Source: a virus
IMG/VR virus record: IMGVR_UViG_3300042339_000355
Coordinates: 1 to 53,511 of that record
Length of the DNA stretch: 53,511 nt
Strand: one strand, 5' to 3'
Positions 1 through 10,700 of this stretch are shown here, piece by piece. How positions within the stretch are numbered: position 1 is the first letter of the stretch; every line of letters begins with the position of its first letter. The translations under genes and the position numbers were made by a program. The notes below the pieces were generated by a model. The model saw nothing but the letters and a program-made list of their open reading frames with translations, ran no database searches and had not been told where the DNA came from.

Positions 1-2
1 CA

Positions 3-3000
3 GTTTTTGCAACAACAGCTAATATTTCCGGTAACGTAAATGCAGGTAATGCTAATCTAGGCAATTTAGTTACTGCAAATTTCTTTAGTGGTAATGGTAG
101 TTTATTAACAGGTATTACAGTAAGTGATGGTAATTCAATTGTAAATGGAAATAGCAACGTACTTGTATCTGCTAACGGAAATGTAACTACTAGTGTTGCA
201 GGTAATGCAAATATTTTAGTTGTAACTGGTACAGGGGTTAACGTAGCCGGTACATTAAATGTAATTGGTAACACTACGGTAGCTAATTTATCAACTACGG
301 GTAGTGGTGGTAACATCAGCAATGTAAATGTTGTTTCAGCTAATACATTTACTGCTAGCGGTAATATAACCGCCGGTACACTAAATGTTACCGGTAACGC
401 TAATGCAGGTAACATTGGTGCAACTACTGGAGTATTTACTGCGGTAACGGGTTCGTTAACAACTGCGGCACAACCAAATATAACTAGTGTTGGTACACTA
501 ACAGGTATAACAGTATCAGGATCAGGTTCATTTGGTGCTAATGTTAATTTAAACAGCTTTAATATTACAAATTTAGCAACACCTGTTGCAAGCACAGATG
601 CCGCAACAAAACAATATGTTGATGATGTTGCTCAAGGACTAAACGTACACGATGCAGCCGCCGCCGCAACACCAGATACATTAGCTAACGTTACTACTGG
701 TACAATAACATACAATAACGGCTCTAGTGGGGTAGGTGCAAATCTAACTACTACTGGGACATTCAACTTAATTGATGGTGTAAATGTACAAACATCAGGT
801 ACTCGCATCTTAGTTAAAAATGAAGCAAATGCAGTATTAAATGGTATCTATACTTGGAGTAACGCTACTGTTATTACACGTGCAACAGACTATAACAGTG
901 TACCAGAAGTAGAAGCAGGTGATTTTATATTCGTAACCAGTGGTACATTGTATGACAACACCGGATGGGTACAAACAAGTACAGTAACTGCCATTGGTAC
1001 TCCTGGTAATAACATTGAGTTCACTCAATTTAGTGGAGCTGGTACATACCAAGCAGGTACAGGATTAACATTAACTGGTAGTACTTTTAGCGTTAACGCA
1101 AGTCAAACACAAGTTACAAGTGTTGGTACATTAACTGGTTTAGCGGTGAATGGAGACATAACAGCTGCCAATATAACTGCTAATACAGGGGTATTCACGG
1201 GTAACGGATCTGGATTAAGTTCAATTGCAGGTGCTAATGTTACAGGACAAGTGGGCAATGCATTAATCTCAGGTACAGTATATACGGCGGCACAACCCAA
1301 TATAACAAGTGTTGGAACACTAACTAGTTTAGCAGTTACTGGTAATATAAGTTCAGGTAATGCTAACTTAGGAAACTTAGTTACAGCTAATTTCTTTACT
1401 GGTAATGGTAGTCTATTAACTGGTATTACAGTAAGCGCAGGTAATACAATTACAAACGGAAATAGTAATGTATTAGTAGCCGCAAACGGTAATGTAACAA
1501 CTAGTGTAGCCGGTAATGCAAACATTGTGATTGTAACTGGTACAGGTGTTAATGTCGCAGGCACATTAAACGTTACAGGAAATGCTACTGTTGGTAATAT
1601 CGTTACATCTGGTAGCGGTGGTAATATATCTAACGTCAATGTTATTAGTGCAAACACATTCATTGCTAGTGGTAATATCACCGCCGGCAATATTAATACT
1701 ACTGGCTCAGGTGGTAATATTGGCAATGCTAATGTTATCTCAGCTAATACATTTATTGCTAGTGGTAATATCACTGCGGGTAACGCTAATTTGGGTAATG
1801 CGGTAACTGCTAATTACTTCATTGGTAATCTCTATGGAACAGCTAACTTAGCTACATATGCTACAACAGCTAATGCGGTAGCAGGTGCTAATGTATCTGG
1901 TCAAGTAGCCAATGCATTAGTAGCAGGTACTGTCTATACGGCAGCGCAACCTAATATTACATCAGTCGGTACATTAACTAGTGTAACTGTATCTGGTACA
2001 TCTAACTTAGGTCCTGTAGGTAATGTAACAATTACTGGTGGAACAAATGGTCAATATCTACAAACAAATGGCTCAGGTGTATTAAGTTGGGCAAATGTAG
2101 CAAGTGGATCGTCAAGTAACATCAGTAACGGAAATAGTAATGTAAATATACCATCTGCAAACGGCAATATTAATATCAGTGCTGTAGGCAATGCTAATAT
2201 TCTAGTAGTTACTGGAACCGGAGCTAACATATCTGGTACATTAAATGTCACTGGAAATGCTACAGTTGGTAATATTGTTACATCTGGATCAGGTGGTAAT
2301 GTCAGCAATGTTAATGTCATTTCAGCCAATACCTTTATTGCTAGTGGCAATATCACCGCCGGTAATATTAATACTACTGGTAGTGGTGGTAACATTGGTA
2401 ATGCTAATGTTATTAGTGCAAACACATTTATTGCTAGTGGTAATATTACTGCCGGTAACGCTAACTTAGGCAACAGTGTTACTGCTAACTTTTTTATAGG
2501 TAGTGGAGCTAACTTAACAAGTTTACCAGCTGGCAACGTTTCTGGTCAAGTAGCTAACGCATTAGTGTCAGGTACAGTTTATACTGCGGCTCAACCAAAT
2601 ATAACAAGTGTTGGTACACTAACAGGTATAACAAGTACAGGTACTGCTAACTTAATAGGTGCCAGTAATGTATCTTTGGGCCCGGTTGGTAATGTAAAAA
2701 TCACAGGTGGTTCTAATGGTCAATATCTACAAACAGATGGCTCTGGTACATTAACTTGGTCTACTGTTAGTTCAGGTGCCGCAAGTAACATAAGTAATGG
2801 AAATAGTAATGTAAATATACCATCTGCAAACGGCAATATCAATTTTACTGCTGTTGGTAATACAAATATGGTAATTACCGGTACAGGTGTTAATGTTGCC
2901 GGTACATTGAATGTAACCGGAAATGCAACTGTTGGTAATTTAATTACAGCTGGTTCTGGTGGTAACGTCAGTAACGTCAATGTTATCAGCGCAAACACAT

Positions 3001-5114
3001 TCATCGCTAGTGGCAATATTACAGCCGGCAATATTAATACTACTGGCTCAGGTGGTAATATTGGTAATGCTAATGTTATCTCGGCAAATACTTTTATTGC
3101 TAGTGGTAATATTACAGCTAGCAATGCTAATCTTGGCAATGCAGTAACCGCTAACTACTTCATTGGTAATTTCTACGGAACAGCTAACTTAGCTACATAT
3201 GCAACAACTGCAAATGCAGTAGCAGGTGGTAATGTTTCTGGACAGGTAGCTAACGCATTAGTAGCCGGCACAGTATATACAAATGCTCAACCAAACATTA
3301 CGTCAGTTGGTACATTAACAAGTTTAGCTGTTACGGGTAATATCACATCCGGTAATGCTAATTTAGGTAATTTGGTTACAGCTAATTTCTTTAGTGGTAA
3401 CGGCAGTTTACTAACTGGTATTACAGTAAGCGCAGGTAATACAATTGTAAGTGGAAATAGCAATGTAGTAGTACTAGCAAATGGTAATGTAATAACTAGT
3501 GTAGCGGGTAATGCAAATATATTAGTAATCACAGGTACTGGTGCAAACATTACAGGTACTGCAAATGTAACCGGTAATCTAACTGCGGGTAATATCATTG
3601 CTGGATCTGGTAGTGGTGGAAATATTACAGGTGGTAATGTCATATCGGCTAATACATTTACTGCGTCCGGTAACATAACAGCCGCTAATGCAAATTTAGG
3701 CAATAGTGTAACTGCTAATTACTTCATTGGTAACTTCTATGGTACAGCTAATTCAGCTACAACTGCAGGCACAGTAACAACTGCGGCACAACCAAATATT
3801 ACATCAGTTGGAACATTAACTGGACTAACAAGTAATGGAATAGTAAACTTTGCTAATACAAGTAATACAACACTTGGTGCAGTAGGTAATGTACGTATCA
3901 CTGGCGGTAGTAATGCATATGTATTAAGTACTGACGGTTCAGGTAATCTCTCTTGGGTAGCACAGTCAGGTGGTGGTGGAAGTAGTATTAGTAATGGAAA
4001 TAGTAATGTAAATATTCCAACTAGTAATGGTAATATTAATTTTACTGCGGTTGGTAATACCACAATGGTCATTACTGGAACAGGTGTTAATGTAGCAGGT
4101 ACATTAAATACTACTGGTAATCTAACTGCGGGTAATATCACTGCTGGCGCAGGCACAGGTGGTAATATTACAGGTGGTAATGTTATATCAGCTAATACAT
4201 TTACTGCAAGTGGTACTATCACTGCAGGTAATGCTAACTTAGGTAATGCAGTAACAGCTAATTTCTTTATTGGTAACTTATATGGAACAGCCAACTTAGC
4301 TACATATGCTACAACTGCTAACAGTGTAGCAGGCGGCAATGTCTCGGGTCAAGTAGCTAATGCACTAGTGTCAGGTACTGTTTATACTGCGGCTCAACCT
4401 AACATTACAAGTGTTGGTACACTTACTGGTATAACAAGTACAGGTACTGCTAACTTAATAGGTGCTAGCAATGTTTCATTGGGCCCAGTTAGCAATGTAA
4501 AAATTACAGGTGGTTCTAATGGTCAATATCTACAAACAGATGGATCAGGTACATTAACTTGGTCTAATGTAGCAGGTGGTTCGTCAAATAGTATAAGTAA
4601 CGGCAACAGCAACATAAGTATTGCAACCGCTAATGGCAACATTACAATGAGTGCTGTAGGTAATGCTAATATTGTAACTGTTACCGGTACCGGAGTAAAT
4701 GTAGCAGGTACATTAAACGTTACTGGACAAACTAATTTAGGAGCAGTAGGTAACGTTAAGATTACTGGTGGCTCAAACACATATGTATTAAGTACTGACG
4801 GTTCAGGAAACTTAAGTTGGACAGCACCGCCGGCCGGAGCAAACGTAACAGTAGATAACTTTACTGGTAATGGTGTACAAACAATATTTACTTTAAGTAC
4901 GACACCAACAAGCATAAATCAAACTAGTGTTAACTATAACGGTGCAACAGTATTACGAACAGATTACACATTAGCTAACGCTAATATAACATTCAGTAGT
5001 GCTCCTGCAAATGGTAGTTATATAGAAGTAACAACAATCAATCTAACTGCAGGTGGAGGTGGTGGAGCATCAGCAGCGGCCGCAGTAGGCTATTCATTAA
5101 TATTCGGAGGATAA
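3..5114 (+). CDS. Repeat-rich phage tail fibre protein 1 (5' end missing)
   Basis: The reading frame is open from the first bases of the window, so the gene starts upstream; an ATG at 948 is internal. The product is a long Asn/Gly/Ser/Thr-rich fibre built from recurring modules such as GNANLGNxVTANFF, TAAQPNITSVGTLT and SNGNSNVNIPSANGNI. At about 549-1100 lies a distinct non-repeat domain containing ATPVASTDAATKQYVDDV and GTRILVKNEANAV, of a type widespread in phage fibres. The C-terminus has an FTGNGVQTIFTLSTTP module, then a Gly-rich stretch and a short hydrophobic tail. Module order and composition suggest an elongated trimeric beta-rich fibre contacting the host surface. It is paralogous to the genes at 7741 and 16982, with DNA identity in places. 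The next gene starts one base after its stop, with a GGAGG ribosome site inside this gene's 3' end. Fibre identity is by family resemblance; the receptor is unknown. Confidence 0.85.
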   Translation, partial: VFATTANISGNVNAGNANLGNLVTANFFSGNGSLLTGITVSDGNSIVNGNSNVLVSANGNVTTSVAGNANILVVTGTGVNVAGTLNVIGNTTVANLSTTGSGGNISNVNVVSANTFTASGNITAGTLNVTGNANAGNIGATTGVFTAVTGSLTTAAQPNITSVGTLTGITVSGSGSFGANVNLNSFNITNLATPVASTDAATKQYVDDVAQGLNVHDAAAAATPDTLANVTTGTITYNNGSSGVGANLTTTGTFNLIDGVNVQTSGTRILVKNEANAVLNGIYTWSNATVITRATDYNSVPEVEAGDFIFVTSGTLYDNTGWVQTSTVTAIGTPGNNIEFTQFSGAGTYQAGTGLTLTGSTFSVNASQTQVTSVGTLTGLAVNGDITAANITANTGVFTGNGSGLSSIAGANVTGQVGNALISGTVYTAAQPNITSVGTLTSLAVTGNISSGNANLGNLVTANFFTGNGSLLTGITVSAGNTITNGNSNVLVAANGNVTTSVAGNANIVIVTGTGVNVAGTLNVTGNATVGNIVTSGSGGNISNVNVISANTFIASGNITAGNINTTGSGGNIGNANVISANTFIASGNITAGNANLGNAVTANYFIGNLYGTANLATYATTANAVAGANVSGQVANALVAGTVYTAAQPNITSVGTLTSVTVSGTSNLGPVGNVTITGGTNGQYLQTNGSGVLSWANVASGSSSNISNGNSNVNIPSANGNINISAVGNANILVVTGTGANISGTLNVTGNATVGNIVTSGSGGNVSNVNVISANTFIASGNITAGNINTTGSGGNIGNANVISANTFIASGNITAGNANLGNSVTANFFIGSGANLTSLPAGNVSGQVANALVSGTVYTAAQPNITSVGTLTGITSTGTANLIGASNVSLGPVGNVKITGGSNGQYLQTDGSGTLTWSTVSSGAASNISNGNSNVNIPSANGNINFTAVGNTNMVITGTGVNVAGTLNVTGNATVGNLITAGSGGNVSNVNVISANTFIASGNITAGNINTTGSGGNIGNANVISANTFIASGNITASNANLGNAVTANYFIGNFYGTANLATYATTANAVAGGNVSGQVANALVAGTVYTNAQPNITSVGTLTSLAVTGNITSGNANLGNLVTANFFSGNGSLLTGITVSAGNTIVSGNSNVVVLANGNVITSVAGNANILVITGTGANITGTANVTGNLTAGNIIAGSGSGGNITGGNVISANTFTASGNITAANANLGNSVTANYFIGNFYGTANSATTAGTVTTAAQPNITSVGTLTGLTSNGIVNFANTSNTTLGAVGNVRITGGSNAYVLSTDGSGNLSWVAQSGGGGSSISNGNSNVNIPTSNGNINFTAVGNTTMVITGTGVNVAGTLNTTGNLTAGNITAGAGTGGNITGGNVISANTFTASGTITAGNANLGNAVTANFFIGNLYGTANLATYATTANSVAGGNVSGQVANALVSGTVYTAAQPNITSVGTLTGITSTGTANLIGASNVSLGPVSNVKITGGSNGQYLQTDGSGTLTWSNVAGGSSNSISNGNSNISIATANGNITMSAVGNANIVTVTGTGVNVAGTLNVTGQTNLGAVGNVKITGGSNTYVLSTDGSGNLSWTAPPAGANVTVDNFTGNGVQTIFTLSTTPTSINQTSVNYNGATVLRTDYTLANANITFSSAPANGSYIEVTTINLTAGGGGGASAAAAVGYSLIFGG

Positions 5115-5115
5115 C

Positions 5116-5487
5116 ATGGCAGCACCAAACATAATCAGTGCAACAACAATCAATGGTAAAACAACGGGTGCAAACCTAACAAGTACGAGTGCAACCACAG
5201 TATTAAACAATGCTAGTGGTAGTGGTAAATGCTTAAAAGTAAATGTATTAAACGTAGCAAACTATGGTAGCTCAACCGCAAACGTAACAATAGGTTATTA
5301 TAATGCTGCCAACGTTGGTGGAACACTATTTCAATTAGTTGGTAATGTAAATGTTCCTGGTAATAGTACATTAAACGTAATTGACAAAACAAGTCAATAT
5401 TACTTAGAAGAAAACAGTAGTTTAGGAGCCACAGCTGGTACAGCTAATACATTATGTGTTACTTGCAGTTATGAGGATATAAGCTAA
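5116..5487 (+). CDS. Small virion-associated protein, unknown function (123 aa)
   Basis: A 123-residue, Asn/Thr/Ala-rich protein beginning MAAPNIISATTING. It has no signal peptide or membrane segment and reads as a single beta-sandwich-like domain (alternating hydrophobic residues in VLNVANYGSSTANVTIGYYN). The start is fixed by GGAGG at 5106-5110. It sits between a fibre and two adhesins, one base from each neighbour, so it is probably a small structural or fibre-capping subunit made from the same mRNA. Its overall style resembles the 109-aa protein at 11956, which occupies the same position after the second fibre. No enzymatic motif is visible. Confidence 0.7.
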   Translation: MAAPNIISATTINGKTTGANLTSTSATTVLNNASGSGKCLKVNVLNVANYGSSTANVTIGYYNAANVGGTLFQLVGNVNVPGNSTLNVIDKTSQYYLEENSSLGATAGTANTLCVTCSYEDIS

Positions 5488-5488
5488 A

Positions 5489-6400
5489 ATGGTTAAAAGA
5501 TATTATGGTGGTGTAATATCTGCTACCCAAGTTGTTACTAATGCTATCTCAGCATCTGGATTTTTTAATACAAGTCAACAGATGCAAGCTACGCAATCTG
5601 GTAATTGGCCTACTTCTAAAACCTCGGCGGTAGAATATCTAGTAGTTGCAGGTGGCGGCGCCGGCGGCTACGGCTACTATGGCGGTGGCGGTGGCGCAGG
5701 TGGTTATAGAACAGCTACCGGTCTTTCAGTTACTTCTGGTTCGCCTATTACTGTAACAGTGGGTGCAGGTGGAACATCATCTGGAAGTATTTCGGTTAAT
5801 TCCGGCAATGGTTCTAATTCTGTTTTCGGGACAATAACTTCAGTCGGTGGAGGCGGGGGAGCATCCAGAAGTGCTAGTAGTAATGGTAATAACGGCGGAA
5901 GTGGTGGCGGATCTTCTTATGCAGGTTATTCAGGTGGTACAGGTACAGCAGGACAAGGTAATAATGGTGGTGGTAGCGGTGGTACTACTTATGGATCATC
6001 CGGTGGCGGCGCCGGAGCCGCCGGCACTACAGCGGGTTCACAAGTTGCATCCCCTGGCGCCGTAGGTTTAGCATCAAGTATTTCAGGAACATCAACATAC
6101 TATGCAGGTGGTGGCGGCGGTGGTAAAGACGGGGTCGTATCCTCAGGCGGAAATGGTGGCGGTGGCGCCGGCGGCACTTATCAAGGAGCATCAGCCGTTG
6201 CAGGTACACCAAATACCGGCGGCGGTGGTGGCGGAGGTGGTAGTACAGTAGATGGGGGCGGAGGTGGCTCCGGTATTGTAATTATTCGTTATGCAGATAC
6301 ATTTGACCCCGCCGTAAGTACAACCGGTAGCCCAACAATAACTGTATCAGGTGGATATAGAGTGTATAAATGGACTAGTAGTGGGTCGATAACGTTTTAA
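5489..6400 (+). CDS. Glycine-rich adhesin-like tail protein A
   Basis: A 303-residue protein. Residues 1-45 form a non-glycine N-terminal head, then VEYLVVAGGG opens a domain dominated by poly-Gly runs. Such domains occur in phage receptor-binding adhesins (compare the glycine-rich loops of T-even gp38-type tips) and in secreted glycine-rich proteins. Within it is a Tyr-containing segment, VGLASSISGTSTYYAGGGG, and the protein closes with GSGIVIIRYADTF and a GYRVYKWTSSGSITF-type tail. It is a tandem paralogue of the next gene: the N-terminal heads differ while the glycine-rich domain and C-terminal tail are shared. This suggests duplication followed by head exchange. Likely role: receptor-binding tip of a fibre. 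The adhesin role is inferred from composition and position. Confidence 0.75.
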   Translation: MVKRYYGGVISATQVVTNAISASGFFNTSQQMQATQSGNWPTSKTSAVEYLVVAGGGAGGYGYYGGGGGAGGYRTATGLSVTSGSPITVTVGAGGTSSGSISVNSGNGSNSVFGTITSVGGGGGASRSASSNGNNGGSGGGSSYAGYSGGTGTAGQGNNGGGSGGTTYGSSGGGAGAAGTTAGSQVASPGAVGLASSISGTSTYYAGGGGGGKDGVVSSGGNGGGGAGGTYQGASAVAGTPNTGGGGGGGGSTVDGGGGGSGIVIIRYADTFDPAVSTTGSPTITVSGGYRVYKWTSSGSITF

Positions 6401-6408
6401 GGTATAAA

Positions 6409-7311
6409 ATGGCAATAACTTTTTCAGGCGTAACAATAACAGGTGGATGGAATATACTTGGTAGTGATGGCCCGTCAATTACACCTACTGTTGAATATCT
6501 AGTAGTTGCTGGCGGCGGCGGCGGCGGTAAGGGAGGCGGTGGCGGAGGTGGCGGAGGTGCCGGTGGTTATAGAACTGCTGTTGATTTTGCTGTTTCTTCA
6601 GGTTCCGCAATAACTGTAACAGTGGGTGCAGGTGGCGCAGGTTCTACATCTACATATTCTGCTGGTGGAAACAACGGAAACCCTTCTGTGTTTTCATCTA
6701 TTACCTCAGCAGGTGGAGGTTATGGTTCTTCTGCAAATAGTAGCACTGAATACGGAAGTCCTGGTGGTAATGGTGGTTCTGGTGGCGGTGGCGCACAAAG
6801 AAATTCAGGCGCAACAGGTGGTTTAGGTAACACACCTTCAACAAGCCCTAGTCAAGGTAATAACGGCGGTAATGGTTGGTTAGCTAATGGTGCAGACGCC
6901 GGAGGAGGTGGTGGCGGTGCAGGTGCTGTAGGTACAGCCGCACCTACTAGTGTTAATGGTGGAGCCGGTGGTATTGGTTTAGCTAGTTCAATTAGTGGTA
7001 CAAGTACTTACTATGCAGGTGGTGGTGGAGGTAGCGGAAACAATATTGGTGCAGCAGGTGGAACCGGTGGAGGTGGAACCGGTGGAGGAGAGAACGGTGG
7101 CACTACAGCCGGCACTGCAAATACCGGTGGTGGCGGTGGAGGTAATGGTAGATCATCGGCTAACGGATCAGCTGGTGGTTCCGGCATCGTAATCATTCGC
7201 TATGCAGACACATTTGCAGCCGCAACAACAACAACTGGTAGCCCAACAATAACAACTGCAGGTGGATATAGAGTATATCAATGGACCAGTTCAGGTTCAA
7301 TAACATTTTAA
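6409..7311 (+). CDS. Glycine-rich adhesin-like tail protein B
   Basis: A 300-residue tandem paralogue of the upstream gene, starting eight bases after its stop with AAGG upstream of the ATG. The first 30 residues (MAITFSGVTITGGWNILGS) differ from paralogue A. From VEYLVVAGGGGGG onward it follows the same plan: poly-Gly loops, SGSAITVTVGAGG, GLASSISGTSTYYAGGG, IVIIRYADTF, and a tail of the GYRVYQWTSSGSITF type. Length and order of the Gly runs differ, as expected if the tip diversifies by expansion, contraction or recombination between the two copies. Probable receptor-binding tip protein; no catalytic motif. Confidence 0.75.
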   Translation: MAITFSGVTITGGWNILGSDGPSITPTVEYLVVAGGGGGGKGGGGGGGGGAGGYRTAVDFAVSSGSAITVTVGAGGAGSTSTYSAGGNNGNPSVFSSITSAGGGYGSSANSSTEYGSPGGNGGSGGGGAQRNSGATGGLGNTPSTSPSQGNNGGNGWLANGADAGGGGGGAGAVGTAAPTSVNGGAGGIGLASSISGTSTYYAGGGGGSGNNIGAAGGTGGGGTGGGENGGTTAGTANTGGGGGGNGRSSANGSAGGSGIVIIRYADTFAAATTTTGSPTITTAGGYRVYQWTSSGSITF

Positions 7312-7328
7312 TTAAAGGAAAATAAACA

Positions 7329-7682
7329 ATGAGTCATTTTGCACAAATAGATGAAAATAACATCGTAACACAGGTAATCGTAATAGAACAAGATGTAGTA
7401 GATACTGGTCTATTCGGTGATCCAAATAGCTGGATTCAAACAAGCTATAACACATCGGGTGGTGTACACTTATTAGGTGGTACACCATTACGTAAAAATT
7501 ATGCAGGTATAGGCTATACATATGATAGTACTAGAGATGCATTTATACCACCTAAACCCTTTAACAGTTGGGTATTAAATGAAACTAGTTGTTTGTATGA
7601 AGCGCCTACACCAATGCCAACTGATGATAAAATCTATAGTTGGGATGAAGATACTACTGCTTGGATTGAAATAACAGCATAA
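7329..7682 (+). CDS. Small phage tail protein, marine-phage family (fibre/chaperone-like)
   Basis: A 117-residue protein starting MSHFAQIDENNIVTQVI and containing SWIQTSYNT, LRKNYAGIGYTYD, AFIPPKPFNSWVLNE and TPMPTDDKIYSWDE. This is a conserved small protein I recognise from marine T4-like and other aquatic phages, where it lies among tail-fibre genes; it is annotated there only as a tail or hypothetical protein. AAAGGAAA about ten bases upstream sets the start. It shares its opening pattern with the protein at 20305 (MANYAHIVDGNIEGV), which carries a tail-assembly-chaperone-like C-terminus. A role in fibre assembly or as a minor fibre subunit is plausible but unproven. Confidence 0.75.
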   Translation: MSHFAQIDENNIVTQVIVIEQDVVDTGLFGDPNSWIQTSYNTSGGVHLLGGTPLRKNYAGIGYTYDSTRDAFIPPKPFNSWVLNETSCLYEAPTPMPTDDKIYSWDEDTTAWIEITA

Positions 7683-7701
7683 ACTTTATAGATTAAATTG
7701 G

Positions 7702-7709
7702 ATTAAATA
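7702..7709 (+). promoter_or_regulatory. Possible degenerate late promoter box
   Basis: ATTAAATA, one change from the T4-type late consensus TATAAATA, lies 31 bases upstream of the second fibre gene in one of the few real intergenic gaps (58 bases). Placement is right for a gp55-type late promoter, but in AT-rich DNA a one-mismatch octamer can occur by chance. Confidence 0.3.
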
Positions 7710-7740
7710 CATAGATAGATTATATTAAGAGATTTACTAC

Positions 7741-10700
7741 ATGGCAATTACAAAGTTACAACCGTTTAATTTAGATGCAACCGCTAACTACACCTTTGCC
7801 AATATTTTCACAGATAATGCTAATTTGGGTAACGCGGCAACTGCAAATTTCTTTATTGGTTCAGGTAATAATTTAAGTAATATTCAGGGTAGTAACGTAT
7901 CTGGCCAAGTAGCTAATGCTCTAATTTCAGGTACTGTATATACAAATGCACAACCAAATATTACAAGTGTAGGTACTCTAACTGGTTTGACTTCAACTGG
8001 TACTGCTGATTTAACCGGGGCAAGTAATGTAGCATTAGGCCCAGTTGCAAATGTACATATTACAGGTGGATCTAATGGTCAATATCTACAAACCGATGGT
8101 GCAGGTATATTAAGTTGGTCTACCGTAAGTTCAGGTTCTACAAGTAATATTAGCAATGGCAATAGTAATGTAAGTATTGCTACTGCAAATGGCAATATTA
8201 CAATGAGTGCTGTGGGTAATTCTAATATTGTAGTCGTAACTGGTACAGGTGTTAACGTAGCCGGCACATTAAATGTAAGTGGTAATACCACTGTAGCTAA
8301 TTTATCAACTACAGGTAGTGGTGGTAACATCAGTAATGTAAATGTTGTTTCCGCTAATACATTTACTGCTAGTGGTAATATTACAGCTAGCAATGCTAAT
8401 CTTGGCAATGCAGTAACCGCTAACTACTTCATTGGTAATTTCTACGGAACAGCTAATCTAGCAACATATGCAACTACTGCAAATGCAGTCGCTGGTGCTA
8501 ATGTTTCTGGTCAAGTAGGTAATGCATTAATATCCGGGACAGTATATACAAATGCACAGCCAAATATTACATCAGTCGGCACATTAAGTAGTTTAACAGT
8601 AACAGGTAATGCTACAGTTGGCAATATTGTTACATCTGGTTCAGGCGGTAATATTGGCAATGCTAATGTTATCTCAGCTAATACATTTATTGCTAGTGGT
8701 AATATCACTGCGGGTAATGCTAACTTGGGTAATAATGTATCAGCTAACTTTTTTACCGGTAATGGTGTATATTTAACAGGAATAACAACTGCTGGATTAT
8801 CAAACGGCAATAGTAATATAAATATACCAAGCTCTAATGGTAATATTAATTTTACTGCTGTTGGTAATACAAATATGGTAATTACCGGTACCGGTGTTAA
8901 TGTTGCCGGTACATTAAATGTTACTGGTAACGCTAATCTAGGTAATTTAGGTGTAACCGGTGTTACTGCAACAACATTAAGTGGTTCGTTAACGACAGCC
9001 TCACAGCCAAATATAACAAGTACCGGTACTTTAACTAGTATAACAGTATCAGGATCAGGTTCATTTGGCGCAAACGTCAATATGAACAGCTTCAATATTA
9101 CAAATCTTGCGACACCGGTTGCAAGTACTGATGCCGCAACAAAACAATATGTTGATGACGTTGCCCAAGGACTAAACGTACACGATTCAGTAGCAGCCGC
9201 AACACCAGATACATTAGCAACTATTACTGGTGGAACGATAACATACAATAACGGCTCTAGTGGTGTAGGTGCAACTTTAACTACCACTGGTATTTTCAAC
9301 TTAATAGATGGAGTAAATGTACAAACTAGTGGTACTCGTATTTTAGTAAAAAATGAAGCTAATGCAGTTTTTAATGGTATCTATACTTGGAGTAATGTTA
9401 CTGCTATTACACGTGCCGCTGATTACAACAGTGTACCGGAAGTAGAAGCCGGTGATTTTGTATTCTGTATAGGTGGTACACTATATGACAATACCGGTTG
9501 GGTACAAACAAGCACAATTAGTGCAATTGGTACTCCTGGCAATAATATTGAATTCACTCAGTTTTCCGGTGCTGGTACATATCAAGCAGGTACTGGTCTA
9601 ACATTAACCGGTACTACATTTAGTGTCAATGCTAGTCAAACACAAATCACAAGTTTAGGAACATTAACAGGTTTATCAGTAAATGGTAATATAACTGCCG
9701 CAAACGTCACTGCTAATACCGGTGTATTTACTGGTAATGGATCTGGATTAAATGCCATAGCCGGAGCTAATGTAACCGGAGCAGTATCTTATGCTACAAC
9801 AGCAAATAGTGTAGCTGCCGCAAATATAACAGGAACAATAACAGCAACTACCGCCGGCACAGTAACAACTAATGCACAACCAAATATTACTAGTACTGGT
9901 ACGTTAACAAGTTTATCAGTTACGGGTAATATTACATCTGGCAATGCTAATTTAGGCAACACAGTCACAGCTAATTTCTTTACAGGTAATGGTATCTATT
10001 TAACTGGAATTACATCTTCTGGTGTAGCAAATGGTAATAGTAATATTAGTATACCAAGTGCTAATGGTAATATAAACTTTAGTGCAATCGGTAATGCAAA
10101 CATATTAGTTGTAACTGGCACAGGCGTTAATGTAGCCGGTACATTAAATGTAACAGGTAATACAACAGTCGGGAACTTAATCACAAGTGGTTCGGGTGGT
10201 AATGTATCTAATGTTAATGTCATCTCAGCAAACACATTCATTGCGTCCGGCAACATAACTGCAGGTAACGCCAATTTAGGAAATGCTGTTACAGCTAATT
10301 TCTTTATTGGATCAGGAAATAATTTAAGTAATATTCAGGGTGCAAATGTCTCTGGGCAAGTAGCTAATGCATTAATCTCAGGTACTGTATATACAAATGC
10401 ACAACCAAATATTACTAGTACTGGTACGTTAACAAGTTTAGCAGTAACTGGTAACATAACAGCCGGTAATGCTAACTTAGGTAACTTAGCAACAGCTAAT
10501 TTCTTTAGTGGTAACGGTAGTTTATTAACAGGTATTATTGTAAGTGCAGGTAATACAATTGTAAATGGGAATAGTAATGTAACGGTAACTGCAAACGGAA
10601 ACGTCAACACAAGCGTAGCCGGTAATGCCAATATATTAGTTGTAACTGGCACAGGTGCAAATATTGCCGGTACATTAAATGTAAGTGGTAATACTACAGT

